DNA of 64,000 nt from an uncultured Halomicronema sp. (GCA_937899725.1 CALCCA010000072.1:1-64000); one strand, 5' to 3'; positions 36,528 to 45,954 are shown, counted from the stretch's first letter. Numbers and translations are program-made. Notes: generated by a model from the sequence alone, not told the origin.

Positions 36528-38891
36528 ATGGCGAATTGTTTCTTCTCGGCTCCGAGAGTTGTTACCGATATTTCTGATGAAGGAGTGACTACCCTGGCTT
36601 CATCTCGGTTGCGGTTGCTGGTGGTTGAAGATGTTGCCGAAGATGTCGAGTTAATTGCGCTGTCGTTAGATGCGGGTGACGTTGACTATGAAATTCAAGT
36701 TGCCGATGCTTTCGAACCGTGTCGGCAGCTCCTGAGTGACGAATCGTTTGATGCGGTGCTAGCTGACTATCGCTTACCAGGGCTCCAGGCACCAGATGTC
36801 TTTCGCTTAGTGAGCGAGTATCAGCCTCTAACTCCCTTCATTTTGGTGACTGGCAGCTTAGGAGAGGAAGCGGCGGTCGACTGCATTAAAACAGGCATGA
36901 CTGACTATGTCTTAAAAGATCGGCTGTATCGTCTGCCGACGGTTTTGCGGCGGGCTCTAGATGAAGCCGAACTCAAACGTCAACAGCAAGCCGCGATCGC
37001 CCAAGTCGAGCAGCAGGCTTGGCGGGAGTCAATCATTAATCGGATTGTTCAGGCCATTCGCGAAACGCTGATTCTAGAAGAGGTTTTGCAGACCACTGTC
37101 GACCAGTTACAGGCCGCCCTGGAAGTGAGCCGCTGTTTATTTGTGCAGCCCACGGCCCATCAAGCCATGCAGGTCCAGTATGCGAGTTCAATAGATACTG
37201 AGGCGGAGAGTTTCCGCTTCAAATTTTGTCAGATCTGCCTGTATTACGAAGCGACACTCAAGACGGGACAGGCGGTTATGCTGCACCAGTCAGATGCTGA
37301 CATGCCAGCAGCAGTCGCTGAGTTTTTGAAGAAATACCAGCTGCAGTCGGTCTTGCTAACGCCGCTGAATTATCAGAAAGAATTTTTCGGCGCTTTAGTC
37401 CTCCACCAAAACACCGGCTATCGTCACTGGCAGGCGATTGAAGTTTCGCTGATTCAAACGGTGGCTGAGCAATGTGCGATCGCCATTTATCAATCCAACC
37501 TGTACGCCCAAGCTCAAGGCGAAATCGAGCAGCGTCGTCGCATCGAAGAGCAACTACGCCACGATGCCTTTCACGATGCCTTGACCGGGTTACCCAATCG
37601 CGCCCTCTTTTTAGATCGCCTTAACCATGCCCGGCAGATTGCCCGCCGCAATCAGGATGCCGAGAACAACTTCTTGCTCGGCAGTTTTGCCGTCTTGTTT
37701 CTCGATTTAGATGATTTTCGTATTGTGAATGACAGTCTGGGCCATGATGCTGGTGACTTTTTGCTTCAAGTGGTAGCGGCTCGCCTCGGTCAATGTTTGC
37801 GGGTTGGCGATACCTTGGCTCGCACCAGTGGCGATGAGTTTGCCATTTTGCTGGAAGATATTGAGCAGATCGAAGATATCCTGGCCGTCGTCGAAAATAT
37901 TCAGACCGTTCTCAAGCAATCAATTGTTCTAGAATCCCAAGCAATTTTTATTAGCTCTTGCATTGGCATTGTGATTGATGCCCCCACTTACCACGACGCC
38001 GCTCAGTTTTTGCGCGATGCTGACACCGCCATGTATCAGGCCAAAGATAAGGGGCGCAATAGCTATCAGATGTTTGACGGGGCCATGCATACCGAGGTGA
38101 AGCAACGCCTGCAACTGGAGAACGATCTGCGGCGAGCGTTTGACCAGGGTGAGTTTTATCTGGTTTATCAGCCCATCGTGCACTTGCCAAGCCACCAAGT
38201 GTGTGGTTTTGAGGCGCTGATTCGATGGCATGATCCGATCAGAGGGCTCCAAGCTCCGGATGCGTTTATTCCCGTGGCTGAACGTACTGGGCTGATTATC
38301 CCGATTGGGCAGTGGGTGATTCAGGCCGCCTGTCAACAATGGCGTCAATGGCTGCAGCGCTGGCCAGAGGCGATGCAGAGCTGGAATATCAGCATCAACC
38401 TGTCAGCCAAACAGTTTGTGCAAACCGACCTCATGGCTCAGATTGAGAAAATCCTACATAGCACTGGGGTTGATTGCCGTCACCTGCGGGTTGAGATCAC
38501 TGAGAGTGCACTGATGGAAAATGAAATCACATCACTGGCAACGCTCCGGCAGCTCAAATCAAAAAGCATTCAAGTGGCGATGGATGATTTTGGCACAGGC
38601 TATTCGTCTTTGAGCTATTTATTGCGGTTTCCCAATGACGTGCTGAAGATTGATAAATCCTTTGTTTCCTACCTAGACAACAACCCCAACAACCAAGAGA
38701 TCATTAAAACGATTTTGGCCCTCGGTAAAAACCTCGATATCGAGGTGGTCGCTGAAGGCATTGAGACCAGTCATCAGGCTCAATTTTTGCTGGAGCAGGG
38801 CTGTGTTTTTGGGCAGGGCTATTGGTTCTCGAAGCCGTTAACGCCGGATAAAGCAGAAGCTATGTTGGAGGCTCATTTCAACGATGATTAG
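36528..38891 (+). CDS. REC-GAF-GGDEF-EAL signalling protein
   Basis: 787 residues. A receiver domain (LLVVEDVAEDVELI, acceptor in AVLADYRLPG, Lys in YVLKDRLY) is at about 28-145, a GAF domain with TPLNYQKEFFGALVL at about 175-325, then GGDEF (FHDALTGLPNRALF; active-site motif SGDEF in RTSGDEFAIL) and EAL (GFEALIRWH, NISINLSAKQF, DDFGTGYSSLSYL, VVAEGIET). It should make or degrade cyclic di-GMP. The EAL catalytic residues look intact, so phosphodiesterase activity is likely; the GGDEF motif has Ser for the first Gly and may be weak or regulatory. It follows the Rcp-like gene. Confidence 0.93.
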   Translation: MANCFFSAPRVVTDISDEGVTTLASSRLRLLVVEDVAEDVELIALSLDAGDVDYEIQVADAFEPCRQLLSDESFDAVLADYRLPGLQAPDVFRLVSEYQPLTPFILVTGSLGEEAAVDCIKTGMTDYVLKDRLYRLPTVLRRALDEAELKRQQQAAIAQVEQQAWRESIINRIVQAIRETLILEEVLQTTVDQLQAALEVSRCLFVQPTAHQAMQVQYASSIDTEAESFRFKFCQICLYYEATLKTGQAVMLHQSDADMPAAVAEFLKKYQLQSVLLTPLNYQKEFFGALVLHQNTGYRHWQAIEVSLIQTVAEQCAIAIYQSNLYAQAQGEIEQRRRIEEQLRHDAFHDALTGLPNRALFLDRLNHARQIARRNQDAENNFLLGSFAVLFLDLDDFRIVNDSLGHDAGDFLLQVVAARLGQCLRVGDTLARTSGDEFAILLEDIEQIEDILAVVENIQTVLKQSIVLESQAIFISSCIGIVIDAPTYHDAAQFLRDADTAMYQAKDKGRNSYQMFDGAMHTEVKQRLQLENDLRRAFDQGEFYLVYQPIVHLPSHQVCGFEALIRWHDPIRGLQAPDAFIPVAERTGLIIPIGQWVIQAACQQWRQWLQRWPEAMQSWNISINLSAKQFVQTDLMAQIEKILHSTGVDCRHLRVEITESALMENEITSLATLRQLKSKSIQVAMDDFGTGYSSLSYLLRFPNDVLKIDKSFVSYLDNNPNNQEIIKTILALGKNLDIEVVAEGIETSHQAQFLLEQGCVFGQGYWFSKPLTPDKAEAMLEAHFNDD

Positions 38892-39013
38892 GCCTCATCC
38901 CCACACCCCGCAACGGGACTACACATGGCACCCGCTAGAGTGATTTTCCGGCCTCCATGGAGAACGGCAAGGCAGCTGCATGGTAATGAGAGCAACGCTG
39001 AAATCCATCTGGC

Positions 39014-40579
39014 TTAGGGTGGGGCGGTGGCAGTGCAGGTTTCGCCATCAGCGGTGAAGGCCAGCGGATAGTTGGGGCTGAAGGGATCAGCTGTGACGCC
39101 TTGGGCGCGAAACCCGTAGCCACGCACCAATGTGTAGGTCTTAATATCGATGCCTAATCGCTGCACCTCTAGGGTTGTGGGCGCATCGGTGCGCTCAAAC
39201 ATGGCTAGGTGAGTGGGACAGATGGGGTGCCAGCGATCGCCCACCAAAATGGCATCGCGACCCGCGAGAGCGGCGGGGTCATACCAAAAGTCGAACTGGT
39301 CGATGCGTCCCGATAAGGCAATGACTGAGGGCTCGCCCCAGACGTATGCTAGCGCCGAGGCGGAGCGATAGTCGGTAGTGAGCAACAGCGGCTGTTCTGC
39401 GAAGACAGCGGCCTCCCGCTTCACCCATTCGGCTACGGATTGCCAGCCATAGAGCATCCGAGTGTCGTCGTCGCCCGTGGGGGAGACTAGCGCCGAGAGC
39501 GGCAAGACCGTGTAGTGAATCACTAACAAGGCGGCGGCCACGGTGCCCAGGGTGAGCGTGCCATTGAGCAACCGGCGATCGCGCAGTTCATAAAGCCGAT
39601 CAGGGTTGAGAAAGCCCCCAACCATCAGGGGTAACAGTAGCGGATAGGCCAGAATGTTCCAGTAATAGAGCACGGGGGCTTGGCAAGAGAGCAGCGCCAA
39701 CATCAGCGTCGAGGTGCCAAAAATCACGAAGGCAACGCGCTGATAGGTTGCCCCAAAGCGAGTTGTGAACCCCCGCTGGGTCGCTTTCGCCGTGAGCCAG
39801 ACATGCATCGGCCCCAAAATTAGGCCGCTGAGCAGTAAAAAGCCGATCGGCCCCAACCAGTGGATGGTCGGGGTCTCGGCTTGCACACTGCGCCCGAGAT
39901 AAAAGCGAAACGAATAAAAGTCGTGCTGCCAGTTCCACCAAAATACGGGCGCCAGCATGAGTAAGGCGAGCCCGATCGCCCCATATAAATGCCCCTGCCA
40001 AAAGAGCGATCGCCAACGCCGCTGGGTGGCGATCGCCACCAAAAAGCCAATGCCCAAAAACAGCGCCACATACTTGCAAAGTCCGGCAAGGCCAATCAGC
40101 CCCCCTGCCCCATAGAGCCAAGGATAGGCGTCGAGGCGATCGCGGCTGAGAAACTGAATCAGGCAGTAGCTGGCAGCGGTGCCCGATAACACCAGCCAAT
40201 GGTCGTGCCAGGCCATCGCTGTAAATAGGAAAAACAGCGGTGAAGTGAGCATCAGCAACACTGTGAGCCCTAACGCGTTGGGGGCTTGTTGGCCATAAAG
40301 TTGGCGACAAATGTTCCCATATAGCCAGACTAAAAGCCCCGTTGTGGCCAAGGTGGGTAAGCGGAGGATGAACTGCGATCGCCCCAGCCCCGCCGCAAAA
40401 ATTCCCTGGATCCAGGCATGTAAGGGGGGATGGTCAAAATATGACCAGTCCCAATGCTGTCCCCACAGCCAGTAATAGGCTTCATCGGGATTAGGAAATG
40501 CCCCCATCCAAAAAATCAGCCTCAGTCCAACCAAAAGCGCTAAGACCGGGCCATAGCGCCACAGCAGGGTGGAATTCAT
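39014..40579 (-). CDS. Glycosyltransferase family 39 (PMT/ArnT-like) membrane protein
   Basis: 521 residues with about ten to twelve hydrophobic segments. The first extracytoplasmic loop has the GT39/GT83 signature PNPDEAYYWLWGQHWDWSYFDHPPLHAWI, containing the catalytic DE pair and the FDHPP motif. Such enzymes use polyprenyl-phosphate sugars to glycosylate proteins or lipids on the outer side of the cytoplasmic membrane. The C-terminal region is a soluble domain with several Cys and aromatic residues. It is a single gene converging with the signalling gene on its left and diverging from petE on its right. Family assignment is secure; substrate unknown. Confidence 0.9.
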   Translation of the reverse strand: MNSTLLWRYGPVLALLVGLRLIFWMGAFPNPDEAYYWLWGQHWDWSYFDHPPLHAWIQGIFAAGLGRSQFILRLPTLATTGLLVWLYGNICRQLYGQQAPNALGLTVLLMLTSPLFFLFTAMAWHDHWLVLSGTAASYCLIQFLSRDRLDAYPWLYGAGGLIGLAGLCKYVALFLGIGFLVAIATQRRWRSLFWQGHLYGAIGLALLMLAPVFWWNWQHDFYSFRFYLGRSVQAETPTIHWLGPIGFLLLSGLILGPMHVWLTAKATQRGFTTRFGATYQRVAFVIFGTSTLMLALLSCQAPVLYYWNILAYPLLLPLMVGGFLNPDRLYELRDRRLLNGTLTLGTVAAALLVIHYTVLPLSALVSPTGDDDTRMLYGWQSVAEWVKREAAVFAEQPLLLTTDYRSASALAYVWGEPSVIALSGRIDQFDFWYDPAALAGRDAILVGDRWHPICPTHLAMFERTDAPTTLEVQRLGIDIKTYTLVRGYGFRAQGVTADPFSPNYPLAFTADGETCTATAPP

Positions 40580-41042
40580 AACCTCACCGTCTCAAACCTG
40601 AAAGCTGCGCACATCCAGCATAAATCTGCGCCGTATCGCCCCGCCCATGGTCGGTGATTAAACAGGGGCAGCGCGTTGCCGCCAAATACTCGGCAAGAGG
40701 GCTCGGTCCGGCGACATGCGGTGGTCGGCAGATGGAGCTGCAAGGCTGGTCACATCACGCCTTTAGTCTGGAATGTCTTGACCTGACTACGGTTTGCGAT
40801 CGGCGTGTCCTGTTCTAAAGGACATCATCAGTAAGCACCTGAAAGCTTCACCGCATCCGCACCGACGCCCACAGTCAGCGCTGACAACCCAGCGTTGGAG
40901 TGAGAGGCGATCGCAATGATGACTGTCTCTAGAGGTAGACGAGGCCGTTTACAAATCTCCTGTTTCCAGGAGATGTAGTTTGCAGCGCTTCGCGGTAGAC
41001 TTTTAGCATTAGCAACATGAGTTCGCTTGTTTAGAGGTTCCT
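40580..41042 (+). other. petE upstream region
   Basis: 463 bp of non-coding DNA. It holds the hairpin at 40955-40974 and a possible promoter with TTGCAG near 40980 and TAGCAT about 18 bp later. AGAGG at about 41032-41037 is the likely ribosome-binding site of petE. Nothing else is recognised. Confidence 0.5.
40955..40974 (+). promoter_or_regulatory. Perfect hairpin upstream of petE
   Basis: ATCTCCTG and CAGGAGAT form a perfect 8-bp stem with a TTTC loop, about 70 bp ahead of the petE start. The second arm contains an AGGAGA Shine-Dalgarno-like sequence. There is no T-run, so it is not a usual terminator; a regulatory operator or a 5'-leader structure is possible. Confidence 0.4.
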
Positions 41043-41459
41043 ATGAAACAGATTGCACATTCTTTGAGTCGGTTGGGGCTGGCTTGCTTATCCCTGGTGT
41101 TAGTGGTAGCTACTTTTGCTGTGTCTGCGTCTCCCGCACTGGCAGCAGACTATGAAGTGAAAATGGGGTCTGATTCGGGCTTGCTGGTGTTTGAACCCGC
41201 TAAGCTAACGGTCAGCGCTGGTGATACGGTCACTTGGGTTAACAACAAGATGGCTCCTCACAATGTCATCTTTGATGCCAATCAAATTCCCGGCGGCGAC
41301 AAGGGTTTAGCCGACAAAATTTCTCACAATCAGCTCACCTTTGCCCCTGGCGAAAATTACGCCACCACGTTTAGTGCTGATATGCCCAGCGGCGATTACA
41401 CCTACTACTGTGCTCCGCACCGGGGGGCTGGTATGGTCGGCACAATTACCGTCGAGTAA
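41043..41459 (+). CDS. petE: Plastocyanin precursor
   Basis: 138 residues with a signal peptide of about 34 residues (cleavage near ALA-ADYEV), giving a mature protein of about 104 residues, the cyanobacterial norm. Copper ligands are all present: His in [10 protein letters not shown], and Cys, His and Met in [13 protein letters not shown]. It carries electrons from cytochrome b6f to photosystem I in the thylakoid lumen. In other cyanobacteria expression depends on copper. A strong terminator follows the stop codon, so it is monocistronic. Confidence 0.98.
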   Translation: MKQIAHSLSRLGLACLSLVLVVATFAVSASPALAADYEVKMGSDSGLLVFEPAKLTVSAGDTVTWVNNKMAPHNVIFDANQIPGGDKGLADKISHNQLTFAPGENYATTFSADMPSGDYTYYCAPHRGAGMVGTITVE

Positions 41460-41497
41460 TCGTCCGCCCCTGTCGATAGAGTTTGTTCGAGATCGGC

Positions 41498-41538
41498 ATT
41501 CCCCTTCAGAGTTAACTGGAGGGGAATTTTTGTTTTTT
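41498..41538 (+). terminator. Rho-independent terminator of petE
   Basis: ATTCCCCTTCAG pairs with CTGGAGGGGAAT (one G-T pair) across a 6-nt loop, followed by TTTTGTTTTTT. It starts 38 bp after the petE stop codon. Confidence 0.92.
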
Positions 41539-41877
41539 CATCCGATTTAACGGCAATCTGCCAACCGTCTCATCGCACGCGGCACTTTAATTAAGTCATT
41601 CAGGATTGCTGAAATGCCCCCAATTAGTCCCTTGATTTCGGGCTCGATATTCTCCAGAGGCTTGGCCTTTCCCACCGGGCACTGTGCCACACCTCAAAAA
41701 ATGTGAATTTGAGGCAAGACATGAGTACTTTGAAGGTGGGTGATTACCTGCAAAGAAAAGCAACAAAAATGATGGCGAAATCGCTCTTTCTCAAGACTTC
41801 TTTAAGGCTTATCGCTGTTTTGATCTTCTCCCGATAGGGTTAGCCTAGGAAGTCTATTCCAATGAGCCAGAAGAGAA
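41539..41877. other. Intergenic stretch, nothing recognised
   Basis: 339 bp after the petE terminator. No gene or repeat is seen; the promoter of the following membrane-protein gene should lie here. Confidence 0.4.
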
Positions 41878-42543
41878 ATGAGCACATTCGAGATCGAAAA
41901 TCATAATTATGACTTCAAGATGGGTCAGTATTTTGGTCGTGGATGGGAGATTTTCAAGGCTAAGGCGATGCCTTTTGTCGGCTTTACGTTTCTCATTATT
42001 GCGATTGCGATCTTCTTGCCAGTGATTTTGCCCTATCCGCTGGGCAGCGGCGACCCCGAAGCCGGGCAGTTGGGGGGCAACGTCGTCGTCAATATTTTGT
42101 CGCCGCTGTTAAATGCCGGCTTCTACATTGTGGCGTTGCAAATTGCTCGCAATCGCCCAACGGCCTTCAGTGATTTTTTTCAAGGTTTTAAAGAGGCGAT
42201 ACCCATCCTGTTGTTATTTATCATTAGCACAGTCTTTACCGTTGTCGGTTTTTTTGTTTTGGTGCTGCCCGGCATCTATTTAGCGATTTCTTATGTGCTG
42301 AGTGTGCCACTCCTGCTAGATAAAAATCTTGATTTCTGGCCTGCGATGGAAACTAGCCGCAAGCTCGTGGGAAAAAAGTGGTTCGCTTTTTTCGGCTTTG
42401 TGCTGGTGCTAGGTCTGGTAAATATTGTCGGTGCCTTATGCGTGGGGCTGGGGCTGTTGGTCACGCTTCCTTGGACGGTGTGCACGATGACTGCCGCCTA
42501 TGAGGATATTGTGGGGCTCAACTCGGTGGCTGAGGCGGCATAG
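41878..42543 (+). CDS. Hypothetical polytopic membrane protein
   Basis: 221 residues with about five membrane segments. After a soluble N-terminus of about 30 residues (FKMGQYFGRGWEIFKAKAMPFVGF), hydrophobic segments include FTFLIIAIAIFLPVILPY, LLLFIISTVFTVVGFFVLVLPG and FGFVLVLGLVNIVGALCVGLG. The WEIFKAKAM start, the VLPGIYLAISYVLSVPLLLD segment and the PWTVCTMTAAYEDIVG ending resemble the DUF975/YciC-like membrane family; this is tentative. It lies alone between petE and a convergent MinD-like gene. ATG 41878 is preceded by AGAAGAGA, a plausible ribosome-binding site. Confidence 0.7.
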   Translation: MSTFEIENHNYDFKMGQYFGRGWEIFKAKAMPFVGFTFLIIAIAIFLPVILPYPLGSGDPEAGQLGGNVVVNILSPLLNAGFYIVALQIARNRPTAFSDFFQGFKEAIPILLLFIISTVFTVVGFFVLVLPGIYLAISYVLSVPLLLDKNLDFWPAMETSRKLVGKKWFAFFGFVLVLGLVNIVGALCVGLGLLVTLPWTVCTMTAAYEDIVGLNSVAEAA

Positions 42544-42647
42544 ATTTTTAGAGACTGCCGCCTGTTGAAGGGCTCAAGCATTGCCGTCGACAACTGAAGC
42601 TACGTTTCGTCGTGAGAGGCTAACTGCTGACAGACTGATGTGAATGG

Positions 42648-43457
42648 TTAGGGTGTTGATGGAGAAGAGAGCGCTTGACAAGCTTGCTCAAGTTGTTGGG
42701 CGATCGCAATCATCGTTTGCGTCAAAACATGATTGGGATGGTGCAAACAAAAGATGCCTCGACTGGCTAAACCGATCATCTCTTCGCTGTGATAGAGAAT
42801 GCCAGCGACAGGATATTGATAGGTGTTCTCCAACATATGTCTAACGACGTTGGTTTCGATTGTGGGGAGCACCAGGGTGGGCACGAGCCACGTTTTCGTG
42901 ATGGCTAACTGTTCGATCACCTCCAACAGTACGGCGGCGCGTTGCAAATCGTAGGTGTCTAATTGCAGCAGCAGCAACGAAATATCCGCAAAAGACAACC
43001 CGGTTAAATTGTCGTCACTCATTTCCGGTTGATTGTCGATGAGTAGTAAATCCAGGGCCAAATCTTGGCTCAACTGCTGCAAAACCTCGAACGGTTTAGC
43101 TTGGCCGTAGTGCTGCTGCAATGCTTGCAGCTGGTCACTGTGATGGGCGAAATGACAGCCTAAAGACGAGATGTAAATGCCAGCAGAGTCACGGTTATAG
43201 GCGGCACTATACCGACGCAAGTCCGCTCTGAGAAGTTTGGTGGTTTGGGTGTGGGGGCTCAACCACCAGTAGGCTGTCGCGTCGCCCTTAGCGGTGGCAT
43301 CTAAACCAAACAGCGTGCGAATGCCCCCCGCTTTTTGATCGGTATCTAACAGCCCGACTCGATAGCCATGATGCATCAAAATAACGGCTAAGTTAGCAAT
43401 CAAATGCGAGCAGCCAACACTGTGTCGACACGGTTGTAGGGCGATTATCCTGGCCAT
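42648..43457 (-). CDS. MinD/ParA-like protein with destroyed P-loop
   Basis: 269 residues following the SIMIBI fold of MinD/ParA ATPases: MARIIALQPCRHSVGCSHLIANLAVILMHHGYRVGLLDTDQ is clearly the first strand, P-loop region and switch-I strand, followed by GIRTLFGLD. In related cyanobacterial proteins the loop reads GGTGKS; here it is SVGCSH, with no lysine. LLLIDNQPEMSDDNL is the switch-II strand. ATP hydrolysis is therefore unlikely, and it may bind partners instead. The C-terminal half looks intact, so the gene is under selection rather than freshly broken. No ParB, MinE or chemosensory genes are adjacent. It lies between a membrane-protein gene and hisIE. Confidence 0.8.
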   Translation of the reverse strand: MARIIALQPCRHSVGCSHLIANLAVILMHHGYRVGLLDTDQKAGGIRTLFGLDATAKGDATAYWWLSPHTQTTKLLRADLRRYSAAYNRDSAGIYISSLGCHFAHHSDQLQALQQHYGQAKPFEVLQQLSQDLALDLLLIDNQPEMSDDNLTGLSFADISLLLLQLDTYDLQRAAVLLEVIEQLAITKTWLVPTLVLPTIETNVVRHMLENTYQYPVAGILYHSEEMIGLASRGIFCLHHPNHVLTQTMIAIAQQLEQACQALSSPSTP

Positions 43458-43697
43458 CGACTCATGTCACCACGGCAGATTTAACTGTGCGTATCGCAAC
43501 TCTCAACATTCTCAAACAGTGAGGGGATTAATAACTAAGTGATGCCGCGGCCGCAACCCTTGCTAGCCGGAATGGTTTTGCCGCTCATGCTAAAAGTCCA
43601 CCGTTAGCAGGGGAGTTTGACGATCAAAGTTTTAATCTGAGAGTGGCTTTAGTGTATCCCCATCTTGCTGAATCTCTATCAAAGTGTTGATATTGTC

Positions 43698-44333
43698 TCA
43701 TCGTCGCCGCTCTTGCAGCTTGCGGTAAACGGCTTTGATGTCGACGTTATGGTGCGCCAGAGCCACCAGCGTATGGTAGAGCAGATCAGCCGCTTCACCA
43801 GCGATCGCCTCCGCATCATCATCTTTGCAGGCCATCACCACTTCAGCGCCTTCTTCACCAATTTTTTTGAGAATGCTATTGTCGCCCCCTGCAAGGAGTT
43901 TGCTGGTGTAGGAACCTTCGCGCGGATGCTGCTGGCGCTCTCGAATCACCCCGAAGACTTGAGAAAGGGTGTCGGCGGGGGGCGGCTCGACTTGACCGGC
44001 AATCTGGTGAAAGCAGCTGCGCTCACCGGTATGACAGGCAATGTCGCCCAGTTGCTCAACGGTGACTAACAGGGCATCACTGTCACAGTCGTAGCGAATC
44101 GCGTGGACTTTTTGCAAATGGCCAGAACTCGCTCCTTTGTGCCACAGTTCCTGCCGCGATCGACTCCAAAACCAGGTCTCGCCGGTGGCTAACGTTTTCT
44201 GCAACGAGGCGGCACTCATCCAAGCCATCATCAGCACCGTGCCGTCCAAATAATCCTGCACGATGGCGGGCACGAGTCCTTGCTCGTTGTAGCGGATCGC
44301 ATCTAGCGGAACTGCACTCTCAGATAGGGACAT
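43698..44333 (-). CDS. hisIE: Bifunctional phosphoribosyl-AMP cyclohydrolase/phosphoribosyl-ATP diphosphatase
   Basis: 211 residues. The N-terminal HisI domain has [28 protein letters not shown], the metal-site region DCDSDALLV and CHTGERSCF with the zinc cysteines. The C-terminal HisE domain begins near residue 118 ([13 protein letters not shown]) and has [15 protein letters not shown]. It performs steps two and three of histidine synthesis. Length and domain order are standard. It appears to be a single gene; the cyclase gene upstream ends 56 bp from its start on the same strand, so co-transcription is possible. Confidence 0.96.
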   Translation of the reverse strand: MSLSESAVPLDAIRYNEQGLVPAIVQDYLDGTVLMMAWMSAASLQKTLATGETWFWSRSRQELWHKGASSGHLQKVHAIRYDCDSDALLVTVEQLGDIACHTGERSCFHQIAGQVEPPPADTLSQVFGVIRERQQHPREGSYTSKLLAGGDNSILKKIGEEGAEVVMACKDDDAEAIAGEAADLLYHTLVALAHHNVDIKAVYRKLQERRR

Positions 44334-44388
44334 GGGTGCTCAAGCATAGAAATAACTCTCCAATTATCCCCCGGTGGCGACGCCTTCA

Positions 44389-45954
44389 CTAAGCATTTGG
44401 CCCAGCCAGCGCAAAGAGGGGCTGAGGGCGGGCTTTTCCTTTCAGGCTAAAGTCGCCCAAAGCCTCGGTTGTAAAGGTGGCACTAATGTTGTCATGCAGG
44501 GACTTGTTGACCCAAATTTCGTTTTCCCCGGCCCGGCTCATGATGCGAGAGGCGGTGTTAACGGTATCGCCCAGAATGTTAAATTCCCGACGGCCGCGCC
44601 GCTCACCAATTTCGGCCGCAAATACCGGACCGTAGGTGAGGCCAATTCGGCAAGTCAGCTGAATCGGTTGGCCTTTGACCGTGGGGGGAGCGATCGACTG
44701 CACCAAGTCGCGAATGTGACACATGGCCGCCGCCGCCCGATGGGGATCACTGGGGTCAGGGTTGAGCACCCCAAAGTGAATCAAAATCTCTGAACCCATG
44801 GAATGGTAAGTGACCTTCTGCAAAATGCCGCCTTTAAGCTCAACGACGCCATTGATCAGCGAGAAGGCATCAGAAAAACACTGCACCAATGCGGGGGTCT
44901 CTTCCGGCAGGGCATCGTCCACCGCTTCCGGGAGACCAATCAGGTTAACGAACGCTACTGCAATGGTGGGAAAAGCCGGCGGAATTCGCCGGTCTGAGGC
45001 CGTTTCCACAATCAACTGCAGTACCGAACGCGGCATGTAGCTGGTCAAGGGCTCAACCCGCTGAATCGCCAGATCAATTTCTTTGAGCAGGCCAGGAATG
45101 CTGCGGTCGAAAAACATGTAGGTGCTGCGTCGCCGCGCTACGGTGATTTCGTATTCTCCCAGCTCTTCGTGACTGAGGTTGTCGATGACGAGCCAGTGGT
45201 CGTTGTCGGTGGGCGTGAGGGAAATGCGATCGCCCAATTTTGCCTTCACATCTGGGGTTAGTGAAACATGCCGGATACTGCCGCAGCCCTCTGCCTGCTT
45301 AGCCACTGTGACGGCACGCCCCAGCAGCACGTGCGCCATCCGTTGGGGCGTCCCAATGTCGGCGGTCACAAACTGCCCAGAATGGATGCCCACCCGCATG
45401 CCTAACGAGAGTTCGCCGCGATAGGTGGCAATTTTTTGAAACGACTGCATGGCTCGCTGCATGCGCAGCCCGGTATTGATCGCTTGGGTAATGTCGCGCT
45501 GCGGATCGCCCGTGGTGAACTGTACGAGCAACGCATCGCCCGTAAACTCCAGTAGGTTGCCGCTGGACTTACTGACGATTTCAATCATTTCTGAAAAGTA
45601 ACTGTTGAGCACCTGCAGCAACAGTTCTGCGCCGTCGAGCCCTTCAGAGGCACAGGCTTCGAGGAGGGGGGTGAATCCGGCTAAATCGGTGAAGAGTAGC
45701 GTGCCCTCTTGCCAGCTGTAGCGGGGGTGGCCGGGCGTGGGGGGATGGTCGTACACATCGCGGGGCACATAGTCGATTAAGACATGCTGCAGGGTGCGCA
45801 GATGCTCGAACACCTTCATCAATTTGGCAGGGGTCGGATCGATCCAGGCGGCGGCGTAGAGATCAGCCGGCAACAACCACCGCAACTGTCGTTCAAGTGA
45901 TAAGAGGGGGTTGGTAGGCGTATCTGTCACCGTGTGAGCTAGTGGAGCACTCAT
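44389..45954 (-). CDS. Tandem class III nucleotidyl cyclase
   Basis: 521 residues carrying two class III cyclase domains with no membrane segment. Domain 1 (about 83-230) has LLFTDLAGFTPLLE and LEFTGDALLVQF, giving both metal-binding aspartates (Asp90, Asp140), but its GRAVTVAKQ segment lacks the Asn and Arg that stabilise the transition state. Domain 2 (about 330-500) has the reverse: FVNLIG and HSMGSE replace the metal aspartates (Asn337, Ser388), while GDTVNTASR keeps Asn466 and Arg470. This layout matches mammalian C1/C2 cyclases and soluble adenylyl cyclase, with one complete site. The base-specifying positions read His384 and Asn459, so ATP or GTP preference is unclear. Confidence 0.9.
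   Translation of the reverse strand: MSAPLAHTVTDTPTNPLLSLERQLRWLLPADLYAAAWIDPTPAKLMKVFEHLRTLQHVLIDYVPRDVYDHPPTPGHPRYSWQEGTLLFTDLAGFTPLLEACASEGLDGAELLLQVLNSYFSEMIEIVSKSSGNLLEFTGDALLVQFTTGDPQRDITQAINTGLRMQRAMQSFQKIATYRGELSLGMRVGIHSGQFVTADIGTPQRMAHVLLGRAVTVAKQAEGCGSIRHVSLTPDVKAKLGDRISLTPTDNDHWLVIDNLSHEELGEYEITVARRRSTYMFFDRSIPGLLKEIDLAIQRVEPLTSYMPRSVLQLIVETASDRRIPPAFPTIAVAFVNLIGLPEAVDDALPEETPALVQCFSDAFSLINGVVELKGGILQKVTYHSMGSEILIHFGVLNPDPSDPHRAAAAMCHIRDLVQSIAPPTVKGQPIQLTCRIGLTYGPVFAAEIGERRGRREFNILGDTVNTASRIMSRAGENEIWVNKSLHDNISATFTTEALGDFSLKGKARPQPLFALAGPNA

Noticed and set aside
40749-40765. Third copy of the 112-bp repeat upstream of petE
   Set aside because: Only about 16 bases (ATCACGCCT..AGTCT) are similar; this can be chance.
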